Positions 12,801-27,800 of a stretch of DNA of 64,000 bases are shown piece by piece. Below the pieces are notes generated by a model. That model did no database searches and was not told where the DNA came from. It saw only the letters and a list, made by a program, of their open reading frames with translations. Source of the DNA: Hemicentrotus pulcherrimus (lineage: Eukaryota; Echinodermata; Echinoidea; Camarodonta; Strongylocentrotidae); NCBI GenBank assembly GCA_003118195.1, contig BEXV01000298.1, positions 243,464 through 307,463 of the forward strand, given 5' to 3'. The first letter of the stretch is position 1, and every line of letters begins with the position of its first letter. The translations under genes were made by a program, and so were the position numbers.

Positions 12801-15800
12801 TTAAATATTGCCATGGCATGTCCACACTCAAAATTATTGAGGAATAATTAGAAAATAGGTACCATACAAATATTAATCAAGTCTTTGATAACATTTGATG
12901 AAAGAGAAATAACTGATGTGGAAGTCACTTTCATCATACTTTCAAAACTGTAGGAAGAGGATGTTATAGGTTATGACTGAAAATTCAATAATTGTTGAAC
13001 TATAGTTTATTGTTCCCAGTGCTCAATTCATACAGGAAAAGGTTTTGCTATCCATTAAAATTCATTGCTAAATTTAAATTAAATAATAGTGATTATTTCA
13101 TTCCCAAACTCAGCTACATGTAGTCTTTATAACAGATACCAAATCACAAATTCATCATACTGTACTCAATTTAATTATGATCTTCAAATGTGAATTAGAT
13201 TAAGATTTATTGCTAGTTCTTCAAATGTGAATTAGATTAAGATTTATTGCTAGTTTGAATACACTCTCAATCAACAACAAAAATGACTTGTGAGTAGAAC
13301 AGGGCCCTCTTGCATAAAGAGTGAGTTTAAATGCAACTCTGAAAATCAAACGCAAGTCCGAAAAATCAAACACAACTACGCGTTTGATTGCCATTCCATT
13401 GAATAAAGATGCAACTTTCAAGCGCAACTTTTCCAGATCAAATCAAAGTTTAAGATAGATGTACAACCAAACTTAAAGTTGCATTTGATTTCAATCGCAA
13501 CTCTCTTTATTCAATGCGCAGTTGCGTATGATATTTGCATTTGATCTGAGTTGAGATCAATCGCAACTTGACTTTTATGCAAGCGGGCCTGATTTGCATT
13601 GAGCCCTTGGAATTCTAGATCAAGGGTTTTGGCTTTAGATTGGATACATTTTAGCTGTATCTATATTATATCTTGGGTGATTGGTACCCCAAGTTCATTT
13701 ACATTGCATGTCTTAATTTTAGGCCCTTTATTGTGGATAATGTCATATTTCTGAATAACTGCAGAAATGGAAATAGGAATAGATACATGTAGAGGAATTT
13801 GCGTCTAATATCTGGATGAGGTAGTATGTCCCTTTTGCAGCCAATATCAAATTCTATAGAACTTGGCATTAATTGTGAATATGTCACGTATGTCCTATCT
13901 GTGAGATTTAAATGTGAGCAGTTTACTAGTATTCAAATTATGCAAGTAAACCCGTCAAATTTCTAGACTTTACTGTCAGAGAGTATTGAGTGACCGACTT
14001 ACTTTTTTTTTCCTTTGGAAATATAAATAACATAGATAAAATGAGCTGTGAAGGATATGAGATTTTGTAAACATCAATAATCTGCTTCTTGTCTTGGTCA
14101 AAATTAAGCTGATTGAATCTTTGCAGCACAAAACATACAACTTTGTGGTACAAGGGTCAGAAAATCAGACTATTTTCTACTCATTATTTTTGGAGCGCGT
14201 TTCTTAACAGTTGATATAGTTCCATATAGAGGCAATTATCAGTTCTAATCTTTATGGAGGAGTTTTTAGTTGGTATTATCTCTTGTTTACCATAGGATTT
14301 ACACAATCTTATATTTTCAGCCTGCAAAAGGGACACACCTCTAAAGGGCAATCCAACCCCCGTAATAAGTTCATTTGTATGAAAGCAGGAGAATAAGGAT
14401 TAACCGAATTCGGAATGACATTAATTATAAATATATCAGACTAATATAAGAAAAGATTGACTGTTTGAAATATGAGATCACTAAGACTATACAAATTTCA
14501 AATTTACAGTTTGGTCAGTGGATTGTGAAGTAGTCACGGATAAATATACTGTTTGTCATGTACAGAAATTAGAATTACGATGGTACAGCAGCAATGATCA
14601 TTTTTTGTTGTTTGGAGGGGAGATGTGCCTGTTCATCACTTCAACACTTTTAACAGTTCATTTTAAAGGCCATGTACAGTCAATGCAAGTATCTTAAAAT
14701 CTGGAAATGCATAATCATTCAATGCTTCTTGTAAGATGCCGTTTCATACTTCCAAATCATTATACCAATGTTTGACCGGGAAAAAAAAGTACTTCATAGA
14801 ACAAATGATGAATGATATGGTGGCTGGTCACCAATTCACCATCATATTTTCTAAATTTGTCATCTTTTTTTTCACCCTGACAAAAAAACAAAAAATAAAT
14901 TACAAAGTTGAGACAAAGCAAGATTAGAACTAGGCAAGATTTTGTGTTTGCTATTCATCAACTGAAATATTGATCAAAAGGAAGAAAGGATTTTGGGTAC
15001 CTGCAAAATACGAGCTGTAAATATATGTTCTCATTTTAAATTGTAGCAATGACTCTGGTATTACTTCATGTAGCTGTGTTCTTGTACTCACATTTTTTCT
15101 TTTAATTGCAGATCCTGGGGACATATATGCTGAGCGCCACCAAGCAGAGAATTACTCCAAACTACAGAAACTATATTACCATTAATTTGCTCACAAAGCA
15201 AACTGTTCTAATTATTAACTTATTAAGACTTAATGAAAATAAGGGCAAGAAAAAACAAAAAACCCAAACCTGATAGACGACCTCAATGGACCCAGCAGTG
15301 CCTGTTATGAACTGAATTACCAACCTCACAATAGGGACCCAATCAGCTATCCCAATTAGGAAATTCTTTGGTTATAGACGTCGGACATAATGATTGTTGC
15401 TGAAAGTTCATTATAATGAAGAAAAGAGAGAGAGAAAGAGATGAAGACAAAAAAGAACTTCAAAAATAACAGGGGATTTTGTTTTTAGGATTCTGACACA
15501 TTGGATTTCTGCGACAGTGCAGTATTTCTAAAAACATCCTAGTCTTAAGTGCAAAAGCATTTTAATCATTTGCGTAAGTTAAAGATTACGGTATACTTTG
15601 CAATGGTTAATCTTTTTGTACAAGATGAAATTCTATTACACATGTACTACTTTATTGAGAATGGTTGAGCCTACATTAAAAAGTTTGAAAAAAATCAAAA
15701 TGAAGTCAAAGTAAGGAGATGTTGACAGTTGAGAAAGACAGAAACACATACAAGTGTTTTTAAATATTTACTTCAAACTAGGACATTGTAATTATGTTTT

Positions 15801-18800
15801 AGTATGGATTAAATAATTGGTTTGATGCAATCCAGTCGATTTACCTGTGATGCATTCGTTAGATACATAATCATTTGTCCAAAATCTCAGTTAGACCTCA
15901 ATGGACACATTCTTAAACAGTAGTTGTTGCTAAATCTTTCCTTTGTATTAATAATTTTGTTGATTAAATTGATGATATTTATGTACTTGCAGAGTTTGAT
16001 TTATTTGCGCAATCTGTTTGTGCTGTCCATTGTTTCTTGTCATCTCCTATTTCCTCTTTGTCCAATTTCTCTATGTGTTTTCATTTCTTCTAATCATCAT
16101 TTGAAAAGAGAATGTGTATTTTTATGTGAGAAGTGTATAGGTTAAATAAAACACCAGTTCAACTGATTGCAACTCTTTTAATCAATTACTTCAACATCCA
16201 TTCAATTACATTTTTATAACACTTGATATCTACACACTAGTGTTCAATTTTAACAGAATAATCATACAACATATGTATAAATGCATAATTTTTTTCACTT
16301 TCAGAGATGGTAGAAAAAGGTTGTGAGAATGTGAAGTATACGTTTTCTTGAGACTTGAATACTCAAAAGTTATTCTAAATTTGATCAAGTCTTGAGAAAA
16401 TTAAATATGGAGCATTCTTTTTCATTGGTTCTATACCTTTTGGGCGATACATCAAATGGGGTTCTATCTGAACACTCTGAAACAGTTTTCTATCTGAAAC
16501 TAATAATCTGGCTTTCTTCTTCAACCCTAACAGGAGTATTTGCTGAGGATCTTGAATGGACTCTGGAGCCTGTTGAGCCTGTCTTCCCTGGAGAGGAGAG
16601 CTCTGTCAGCCTAGACAGCACCGTTACCTTCCGTGATGGCAACCGCGAGCTGGTCGGCAGTGGCCTCTGGCGCCAGGGTCTCTTTGGCAGCAGGAACAGG
16701 GATGGTAGCGGAGAGCGCTTCAACTACCAGCGCCAGACCCTTGACAGGCCCCAGGCCAGTACCACCCTAATAGCCGATAGCCCACTTGAAGTCCAGGATG
16801 CTATCACTGACTTTGAGATTGGAACTGTGGGATGCAATGACTTTAACTACCTTTGTCTGGAATTCACTGGAGGAGACAACCCCAACCCTGACTACTTCTT
16901 CCGAGTAGTTGATGCCATGGACAACAGCGCCGAGGCTAACACACTCGTCAAGTGTAAAGAGCAGGAGTGTCTCTCTAGTAAGTCTGTGATTTTGATCTTT
17001 GAACTGTATTTTGCACAAGATATGTGTCTCTTTTTCAATGTCCAACTGCTTCCAGGAAAATATATGTAGGTTTTAATTTAGTTGACAACAGCTAGTATTT
17101 TTCAGCTAGTAAAGTGAAGGCATGCCATTGATTGTAAAATTGTTATGTGCATGCCAAAGCTCTTTTTGATATCTAGTGCTCTGAAGCACAGAATGCCCCC
17201 AGAATAGAGTGAATTCTTCAGGTAGTATACAAACTTTGAAAAAACTTTGACACACCTGTTATCAGGAGAAAAAAACCTGTTATGCTATAAAAATGGATTA
17301 ATAAACTCATTAGCATTTGCTTCATGAAAACAAATTGTAGAATGCTAAGATCCTAATTTCTATTGTATTGAAGAATGAAAGGAGTTCTCTTACTGCAAAA
17401 AAAAAAAGGAAATGAAAATAGAGTCTGTGTTTACAAATTCAGTCAGTCAGTTTCCTGTTATACACATGGGCAAAGTATTATTTCCCTAAATATATTCTGA
17501 TACAAAGATTCATCACGAACTATTTCATGTTTTTGAAATGATTTTGCTTTGGTTCTTCGATCCATAGATACTTAAATGATGATTTGGTATAAAGTTACTC
17601 TGGCTGTGTGGGTCTTTGAAACATTTCATCTAACCAAATTTGTTGTGTTTCTAGCTTGCTCAAGACATGACAAATCTACTATAGGTGTATTTCAGTGACT
17701 CCATATTATTTTTAACATCATGATTTTGGCTGTTTGTGATCATATTATTTGATCATAGTAATAGATGTATACACTTGTGATAAAATCAAAAATTTTAATA
17801 CAAGTTAAGTTCTTTCTATATTCTGTATAGTTAAACCAGCTCATGTAAAGTATATCTTTCTATAAAATTTGGTGTGATCATACTTTATCTTTCATCTTTT
17901 TACTTCCATTTATAGGGGCCATATTCACAGACTTAGAGGCTGATCTTGGCAACCAGATTATCTATGAAAACAAGAGGAACCCACTGAGTGTTGACCTCAC
18001 CGGTGTCACCCATGATGACGCTACCAACGTCCGAGGAGATCAGCTGTGGAAGATGGCCGTCTATGGCAGCCGCAGAGCTGATGGCTCTGGGCCCAAGGCT
18101 GGCCTCGAAGAACAGATCCTGGATCCCACTGAAGCATCCACGACCCTGTTGGATGAGGAGAACCTCAACATGAACAACGTCAACTTTGAATTTGACATGA
18201 CGGGCATTCGCTGCGAGGATGCTGAATGGGTCTGCTTTGATCTGGATAAGAACAATAGGGCTAGTGTGAACTACATCTTTGAGGCTCGCCCTGATGAATC
18301 GGTCATCACCGAGTGTATCGACATGAGGGATCGTTGCAAAGGTGAGTGGTATTTCCTTGTTACTTGCTTACAGAATGAGTCAAGGTTCATCACCCATGTA
18401 TTATGAGACATATTTAACATATTGTCTATTTTGAGTAGTAAGGGCGTATAATATACTTTAATGCACAGTAAATGCCCCTTTGGCTCCAAACAGATTTTAT
18501 ACAAAATAAGAATGGGGTTTTACTATTTCTTCTTCAAATTATTTGTGAAAAAAAAAGATGTTCACTGGATATTATGGTCGCTTCTAAAATTTCTTTAACT
18601 GTAGTTATTCATTTTTAATGTATCCGTTAATAGGTGTCACTGCTATTGACATTGATTGGGAAGCCGAAGTTGGTGATGCTCCATTTGGCCAACCATCTCC
18701 TCTGACCCTAACTGCCGACATCAACTTTGACCCAGAGAGTCCAGATGTTAATGGTCAAGGCTTGTGGCAGCTTGGCGTGTTCGCTGCTACCAGACCCGAC

Positions 18801-21800
18801 GGTGATGGTCCTCGCAGGGACGAAATCACCCAGACCCTGGACCCCTTCAATGGGGCCAAACCGCTCGAGGAAGGTGGACCTCTAGAGTTTGACAACGTCT
18901 TGACCAACTTCCCAATCGACGAACTCGGCTGTGACGACTACCGCTACCTCTGTGTGGAATTCAAGCAGGGAGTGGCCCCTACCCCTGGATACAAATTTGA
19001 GACCCAAGGAGGAACTGATTCCATCATTTCTTGCCGGGAGCAACCCTGTAGAGGTAACTTCTAGGGAGTGTGAGGATCTCCCTCCCTCTCTGTCTCTCTC
19101 ACTCACACTGTATCTAATGACAATCATCTTTGTCATATCATCATCACTCTTATTCTTCATTCATCATCAGCATGACAATCAATCTCTCACCCTTGTTGAG
19201 TACTTGGCCACCAGCTTAGTTTGCCCTGAGGCAAATATGTTGGTGAAAACAGATCAATTATTTTAAGTAGGGACTTGCTAGGGCAAGTAAAATAACCCCT
19301 TCTTCCCTTACAGGTTTAGATTACTAAGGCAAGTGTTAGGTAGATCAGGAAGAGGAATTTACGCTCTTACCACATGGGCAGACAGTGATACAGGAGCAAG
19401 ATGCTGGATACTGGAGAAACAAGAGTGGTATTTGGTCATGTTTGCTAAAAGGAAACTCCATGATTCTCTTATTTGCATGGTCAATTTTTCCTTTCAGTCT
19501 GAACTCTCTCTTGTTCTCCAGCCAAGCATGAACTTGTCTCTGCAACTGTCTTACTGTCTATTTCTAGAACTTCTGATTTAAACAAAATCTGGAATATTGT
19601 TCTTTATGCTCACTTGTCTTTCAGTTCTGTTGATTTCTTTCAATGAATGCAAACTTGAAATTTCTACCTTTCTCAAAATCTCAACATCTTTTCCATAATT
19701 CTTCATACGCTATATTTTTCAACTCAAATCTAAATCTAATCTAAGAGCATGAATGACTCTTCTGTTTTCTTTCTGGGATCTTTCGGGCTCTGCTTTTGAG
19801 GTTCAAATAGCACTCTATGAAGCCTTTCTAAATAGGTCTCTCTACTGCATGGCTAATTAGATGGCATGAAGAGAAAATGGGGTTAAGGATTAATGCTATG
19901 AAATTTCTATCTTGCATGATTTGCAGGATTTCACAGTCTGTTTGGATGTGAAATCAAAATTGCATGTGCAAATCAAATCTTTTCCTATCATCGCAGGTGT
20001 TGAGGTTTCCGAACTACATTCCACTCCTACTGAGACACTCTCTGACCTGATACTGTATGAAGGAAAGGATACTAATCCTATCCAGTACAACTCGGTTGCA
20101 ACCACAACCCCTGATTCTGGTACTGTACGTGGTGTGGATCTCTGGACCCTCAGCCAGTGGGGTAGCGAGCGCGCCAACGGTAACGGACCCCAACAAAACT
20201 ACCAGGAGGAGGTTCTCTCCGGCTATCATGCTGCACTCCCTGTTATGGCTGCTGGTGACACTCTTGACTTTGTGCCCCTCGCCACCAATTTTGATATGAC
20301 AGGCCTGCGCTGTCCTCAGGTCAAATACATCTGTAATGAGCTCAGCAAGGACCCAAGATCCAGACCTGATTTTGAATTCACTGCTGTCCCTGATGAAAAT
20401 GTACTCAGGAGTTGCTTTGAGGTACCTGATGGAGCTTGCAAAGGTAAGCATCTTATTTGCCTGTTCACTATTATACCACTCACACCAACACTACATTTCC
20501 CTGATAAATTCTTTGCCTGTTTGGAATTCACTATGAGATAATTAATTCTATCTCTTTGTGCTCAGGTGTTGTTTTCACCGACTTGGATTGGGATATGAGC
20601 CATGGACCCGTGTCTGCTGACAGCCCTGATGATGTGCGCTTCAACGTTGATGTCAGCACTCTGCCGGAGAGTGGTGGAGCCGATGGTGATGGTCTGTGGC
20701 GTATTGGTGTCTTTGGAGCCCAGAACCCACAGGGAACTGGACCCCGTCTTGATTACAAGCGCCAGATTTTGACCCGTGGCCAGTCCTCTACCCCAGCTGA
20801 AGGTGAAGGCATGCCCCTTGAGCTGAACGCTCTGGAGACCGAGTTCGACCTGTCCCAGATTGGCTGTGATTCTGAGTACCGCTGGCTGTGTCTGGAGTTT
20901 GCCAAGGGTCTACGTGCTAGCCCTGACTTTGAGTTTGAGATCAATGGTGGTGGAGATGTTATCATCAGCTGCAAGGAGCAGCCTTGCCGAAGACGTAAGT
21001 TCAATTAATCTGCGGGAGGTATTGTCCTTTTTCAGTGGCTTCCATCCCAAGTTTTCCTCGGCCAAGTATTCAAAAGATTAAAAACACTAAGATTATGTTT
21101 TGTTATGATTTTTCCTTCTGATTTAGTAGTGCCACTGTGAATAGGATTGAGAAAAAATAAGTTTGAACACTTATCTCTTTTCTTTTTTAGCCGTAATGAT
21201 CAATGATGTTGAGACAAATCCGCTTGGTAATGTTCGTGTGAATGAGGGCACCCGCAACAACCGCATCTTGTACGAAATGACAGCCTTAACAGACCCATCC
21301 AGTGGAAAGGCCCAGGGAAAGAACCTGTGGGAGATGACAACTTTTGGAAGCAGCTTCCCAGATGGCCGTGGTAGGCGATTCAACCCCCAGACCGCATACA
21401 CCTTCACCCAATACCAGAAGGACAAGTCTGCCTTCCCTGGTGAAAACATTCGCTATGGGGCTGTGGACACTAACATGGATATGACAGGTTTGACTTGCAA
21501 CGAAGTCAGGTACTTCTGTTCTGAGCTGCGCAAGGGAGATTACCCCAGTCCAGATTTTGAAATGATCGCCAACCCCTCAGAAGATGTATTGACTGATTGT
21601 TTTGAGCTGAACTGTGAAGGTACAGTATGCGCTGTTATTAGATTCATTTTGACCGTGTTTCATAGGAAATTGTCAATGTTTTTTCTTTCATCTGTAAGCA
21701 ATGAATTACATTTTTTCATCTGTAGTTTTTTTTCAACTTTTAGATGAATTGTATTTCTCTTTAACTTTTTTGTAATAGTAAAGATTGTAGAAATGCTAGA

Positions 21801-24800
21801 GGTGAATGCAGTTTTGAAATACATGTATCTTTAGTTTAGCAAAATATAATAGAAAAGTTTCTGCTTCCCTTTGAAACCCTCTGTTTTTCAGGAAAAATAT
21901 TTTTTTTAGTGAAAAGACGGTACCCATGTAGAAGTACTTTTTTCAGTCATAATACAGCTCTTGTTCCTCACAGGATGGATACTTCATCAGCAAAACTAAT
22001 CAATCATATTATTTACCATGTTGTAGGAGTTTTGATTGACAACACCCGGCTAACTCTCAACTCTGACTCTGAGCTGTCCGATGGACCCAATGACCTGTCC
22101 TTTGACTTCACCGTGAACTCCAACCCCACTGGAGGAGATGCAGAGGGTAACAACCTCTGGCGTCTGGAGACTTTCACTTCCAACAACAACGATGGCTCTG
22201 GAAGGCGCGACATCCTGCGCACCCAGACTCTGGATCCTGCAGATGCCAGCCACGATCTCGACGCCGGAAACACGATGGTCTTCCGTAACCTAGAGGCTCT
22301 TGTTGACTCTGCCGATGTCAACTGCGAAGAAGACTACTATCTCTGTGCTGAGCTCTCCAAGCATGTCGCTGCTTCCTCAGGTTTCTCAATGAGAGCCACC
22401 AGAGAGAATGCTCTTACTAGTTGTAGACTTATTCGTTGTGCCAAGGCTGGTAAGTCAATAGCTAATATGTCCTCTGGGAAATCATGTGAGCATTGTCATC
22501 TAATGAGATGCAAATTTATGATAAATGTGTTTTTAAACAAACCTTATGTATGTGATGTCATGCTGTGAATAGTGCAAGATTTTCAAAGTTCCATAACTTT
22601 TCCGGTACCAAATTTGATATTCATCAAGAGATAAAACTTGATTACCTGAAAAAATGCTTAGTTTGAGCCCTGTGTTCAATACTTGTTACATTTAAAAAAA
22701 GATGAACTTCACACAAATAGACGCTTTCAAAAAAAATCTGCATCATAAACTCTGGGAGAGGGGTGGGGGAGGATGTTGTTTGTCATATAATAGTCAAAAA
22801 GATATACTGTAAATTTTTCTAATTTAGGATGACAGCATGATGTACATTTATGGATAAGGTTTAAATTATACCTAGTTTTTACTTCAATTATTAATAGTGA
22901 TGCTAGAATGAGAATAGAAAGATAGGAGGTTTTCTTCAAATGCATTACTTCAATATGACTGTTATAACTCAAACCTTGTCACACTTTTTCTCCCTTTCTA
23001 ATATTACGCATGAGACCTTATGCACGAATCCTCCCCTTGTTTGTCTGTTCTGTGGTTTGTGATGTTGTCTGTCCGTCCCCTCTATTAATCTAAATCAACC
23101 TTGCATGTTAGAGAATTACCCCTTGTTTTGTCAACGTATTTTGATGTGAGGAGAATAAATGTAGCTTGCATTTCAGATCTCGGAATCTGTGGGAGAGAGT
23201 AAGTATGATGATCAACATAAACGTCTGCCCTACTGCAAAATTTATATTTTAGAGTAAAAGGATGCCTACCCCTGATTGCTGTGGCTTTAATTCAAATTAT
23301 AATATCTCAGAATATTAGGTATATCCAAATTAACAGTCAAAGAGATTCAGGTGGAATAAGATGGCTTCAATGACTAAGGGCCAATTCCATATAAAGCAGT
23401 AATTCACTTTACACTCTGCTCTCACAGCATAATATAATGTATTTTAATTTATATATAAAAAGCAATGTTCACATATGGTACTAATTGACAAAAAGCCAGG
23501 ACATAAGAAAATTATGTTGCCTATGCATAGAGTGCATTCATATTGAATTTGCTGCAGTGAAGAAATTTGTGAGGTGATTTACTGCCTTGTATCGTATTGG
23601 AACAAGCCCTATCAACATCATTGTACAAATTTCTAATTCTTTTTTTGTTTGTTATACATTTGCTTTCCTGCTTCTGCATCTGTGTCTTGATCCACCTCTG
23701 CAGCTCCACCTCCAGTAAGTAAACAGTAAAATATTAAGTTTGACAAATTATATTTTCAGAGGGCTTTAGGGCACACAAAACATTCTGTACACAGATATGA
23801 TGCCCCTGTGATTCTCAACAGCCACTTTGGGCGAATTAGGAAGGTCACTATTTGTTTTCTTTGGACAGGCAGTCTATTTTTCTGCTTCATGAAATCCTGA
23901 TTGGAGAGTTGATGAAAATGATTCTTAAAATAACATTGACATGACATACCCCTGCAAGTTATGTTGTTTTTATTAATATGATTTGATGAAGACTAAGTCA
24001 TCAAAGTAGAAATGCAATTAGATATGAAAGTAGAAACATCAGTTGTTCAAATACCAATGTATCAAAATAGACCAATATATTACCTCTTCAAAATAAATCA
24101 TGCTATATATCAGTTAATGTTGTAAGAATCTGAAATTTTCATTTTTTGTGTTGTAAAGATGCTGGAATCATTGTGACTTTTGATTTTCTGTCAACAGGTG
24201 CAAGGTCGACCAGGACCTAAGGGAGCCAAGGGAGAACCATTTGACATCCCAGTAAGTCTTTCTCCTTGATTTTTAACTTCATGAGCTGGAATGAAAATGT
24301 AATAGTTTCTATTTATACATGATGTCAGATTTGTTTTAAAAGGGAATTTAACTCACAAAAAACGTCTACACCAGTTGCTCATATACTGTGGAATGATATT
24401 GAAAATTAAATTGTTAATACTTAATGATTGCCTGGTTCCTGATGTACCAAAGCATCATATTCACACCCGTTATCAGTTGGTGATTTAACGTGGGACATGG
24501 CTGTCGACATATTGCGACATTGTAAGCAGCAGATGGCATTGGGTATACGTATATCTAAACTAATGTTTATAAAATACTCTACCTTTTCACATGTAATTAT
24601 TATCTTGCCCACTACAGCCCGGTATGGTCGGACCCCCTGGAAGACCTGGATTGGCTGGATCCCCTGTAAGTTCTTCTCCACCATTTTCTTTTTGTTTCTT
24701 CAACAGTAATGTTAGCTAGGACACTACATTGCCAGGTATCAGAGGGCAAACAAACCTGTAAAATTACTTTTAAAAAATCACATTAATAACTGTTAATGAA

Positions 24801-27800
24801 GAGTGACAGCCAGACAGTATGCTTCAGATATTGTTTTTGTCTTAATTACATAATAATTCTATGGGTGACTTTTTTAACCTTAAAAAAAAAACTAACCTCC
24901 CGCAAGTCTCCAGGTTTCTTTAAAAGTACCCAGTCTAGAAAAAATGTATAGTTCGGTGCAGATTATGTACTTAATTAGAATTACACAAAGCTAAGAAGCA
25001 CAGATTTTGATGTGTCTATTTGTGGTATCTGTATTTCCATCCAGGGATACCATGGACGCCGTGGACCTAATGGACTAAGTGGACCTGCTGGACAAAGGGT
25101 AAGAAGTACTTCTATCTATCTCTAATGAGTCCACATAAGGGCCATCTAAAAATGATTACTTGACACATGATTAGGTGGGCAGCTGACTCTGATCACCAAT
25201 TTAATATGAATTTACCACAATCCTGAAATAGAAGCACGTACATGCAATTTGATGATACTAATAGGATGATAATGATAGTAAGATTGGATTTATATAAAGT
25301 ATCTGCGCTCTGAAGTAGGTTTGGGCCTAGGTACTTGATGTAGCAAAGCTAGACTTCGCTCCTGAATTTAAACCCAATTCAAACCCCTGAGTGTATCAAA
25401 GTATTATAAAACAGGATTGTCTCTCAAAATATCAACAGAGCTTGTAGATTTAGTGTCTCATCAATTACATTTTGATGGGATTGTGTTTGAAAGCATGCAA
25501 ATCAAAGTAAAGAATAGCTGTGTACTGTGAAACCAGATTCTTTTGCAACATAAACAATTCCTGATTTGTGATTGACAACCGCTTTCATGGCGAGAAACTG
25601 CGTAACAAACTGTTGAGATTCATTCTGGTTTTGATAGTTAACAGCAGGACACACACTCAATAAAAGGTTCATGTGCATGAAATTATCTACTTTCACAGTG
25701 ACCATGTTTGCTGTTGTAATATCAATGCTCATTATCCGTTCATTTGTATCTGATAACAGGGAGAAGATGGACGTGATGGAAACGCTGGTTCACGTGGAAT
25801 CCCCGGACCCCCTGGACCCCCTGGCCCTCCTGGTGAGGTACGTATATCTGCCTCTCAAAACTCAAAGTCGATGGGAAAGAGAGTCGGTGCATTTTGGTTT
25901 ATAGAAAAGAGCCTGGTGTTCCTCATTGTTTCATGGCACACAGAAGGTCTACCTGATTGTGTATCTGTGTCCATTTTGGCAGTTCATTGCTAATATATGA
26001 TATCTCTGTCAAACTAAATTAAATTGTAGTGGAACCTTCAGTACAAAGATTTACAATTAGTGAAAACGTAATAGCCTCCAAAATTACTGTTCTATTTCAT
26101 TATCCGAAAATTCATTTTCTGACAGTAAACATGAAGAATGGAAATGAGTACCTACTTATTGGCAGCCTGGTGTCAAAATAGAAAAGGAAAATTGCCTATT
26201 CATGTTCATTACTGATTAATGCAGTGATTTTTATTCTGCCATCAATATAATGTCAACCCAAACATTTGCTCAGTACTTCTGTGCAATTTAATTTTCATGG
26301 GTTGTAAATCTGGGCCCGTTGCACAAAACTTACTATTGATGGTCACTACCATGAAAACCTTGAGCTGTTGAGCCCTGTTACCATAGTAGTTGCCATTGAT
26401 GGCAAAGTAACCATCAATGGTAAGTTTTATGGAACGGGTCCCTTGTCACCTCATTTCTTGATTCTCTGGGAAAATACAATGTTAGTTTTCATGACATGTA
26501 GTTCATATATGATATATGCTAATTGTTATTCTCTTCCATTTGGTTAGATGACTGCTGCTGCCCAATTCCAGTCTAAGGGACCTGCTTACACAGCCCCCGT
26601 CTACAATACCGCACCTGTGAGTACCTACATTAAGTCAGCATTCTAATTACAAAACCTCTGTCTAATGTTTTCTAGAGAAAAATACATGCCAATGAATACA
26701 TAGCTTTTCTGGGCTATTATATTGATCCTTGAGAACGAAAGTGGCTTGTATTATTTCATCAAAATGGGCATCACAATTGAATTATTACTTGTGTATTATT
26801 GTTAATTGTAAGTGCTATGTTAATAAAACAGTATGACCATTTGTAAGAAATAAGTTTGAAGAAGTTAAAAGGGCTTGCATTGGCATTTGTTTCCTTTTGT
26901 ATTGGGCTGTTTTTTATAAACCATTTAATCGTTCTGACACGCTTGTGTGTTATTGTTTTTATAGGGTGTTTTCAGTGAGCAAGCTTTGGTAGATATCTTT
27001 CTGTCCATCACAATTAAAATTGATTTCATGATGCAAAGAAATCTGAATGTACCAATGATTAATAAAATTCTTCACAAATATGTATTGTTTTACAATGATA
27101 ATGATTTACTGTTCACCTTTTTTCAACACTAGGGGCGTCCTGGATCAGCTGGTTACAGTGGACACCGTGGAGCACGAGTAAGTATTTTTAAACAAGTTTT
27201 CTTGTACATGTACATCCACCTTATTACATTTCAGTTATGTTCAACGAATCATGTCTTATCAAACATTAAATCAATGAAAGCAGTGAAAGTTTTAATGATC
27301 TAGATGATTCAAGTTTTGTTTTTTCTTAATTATCATCTGTTTTTTTTGGGGAAAGTAATCTACGAAATTCCCTATAATGAATCAATGAAAGTTTACAGCC
27401 AGTGTCATTATAGACCGCTATTATACACACCCTACATGCATAACTGAAAATAGGAGCAGAAACATACCTTTTCAGAGCCAGTAGGGCCTGAACTCTGTAA
27501 TAAAGTATAGGAGTTGACGCCTTTCTAGCTTCAAACAGAAAACTTGTATAGGCTTGTTTGAAGTTTTTCTTCAACCTACATATTCATTGACATTGTGAAT
27601 ATGGCGAATGGAACTGTAGATAACTGGCAAGTTGGAGCTGTTTTTTGCATCTAAGATCCACTGTTCATCTAGAATAGCCCAAACCAATACAAGCTTGAGC
27701 TTTCTTACTAGGTGGGGTCTCCCCAACCAATAAAGTATCATTTGCTAAACAGAAATTGTAAACTTTTTTCCTTCTCAGGGACCACAAGGATTGACCGGAC

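Larger units (their letters stand above)
9824..16533. other. 6.7-kb intron region between SURF modules 4 and 5
   Basis: The largest gap in the SURF array. It holds a partial SURF-like exon (10776-10846), a candidate terminal exon (15112-15273), three inverted-repeat mobile elements packed in 12052-14347 and a 37-bp tandem duplication (13181-13254). The rest is AT-rich sequence with no coding signal that I could support. Confidence 0.6.
22450..24197. other. Introns around the 11-nt microexon
   Basis: Two AT-rich introns (22450-23703 and 23715-24197). The first contains a spliceable-looking 22-nt cassette at 23177-23198. No repeats of note. Confidence 0.5.
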
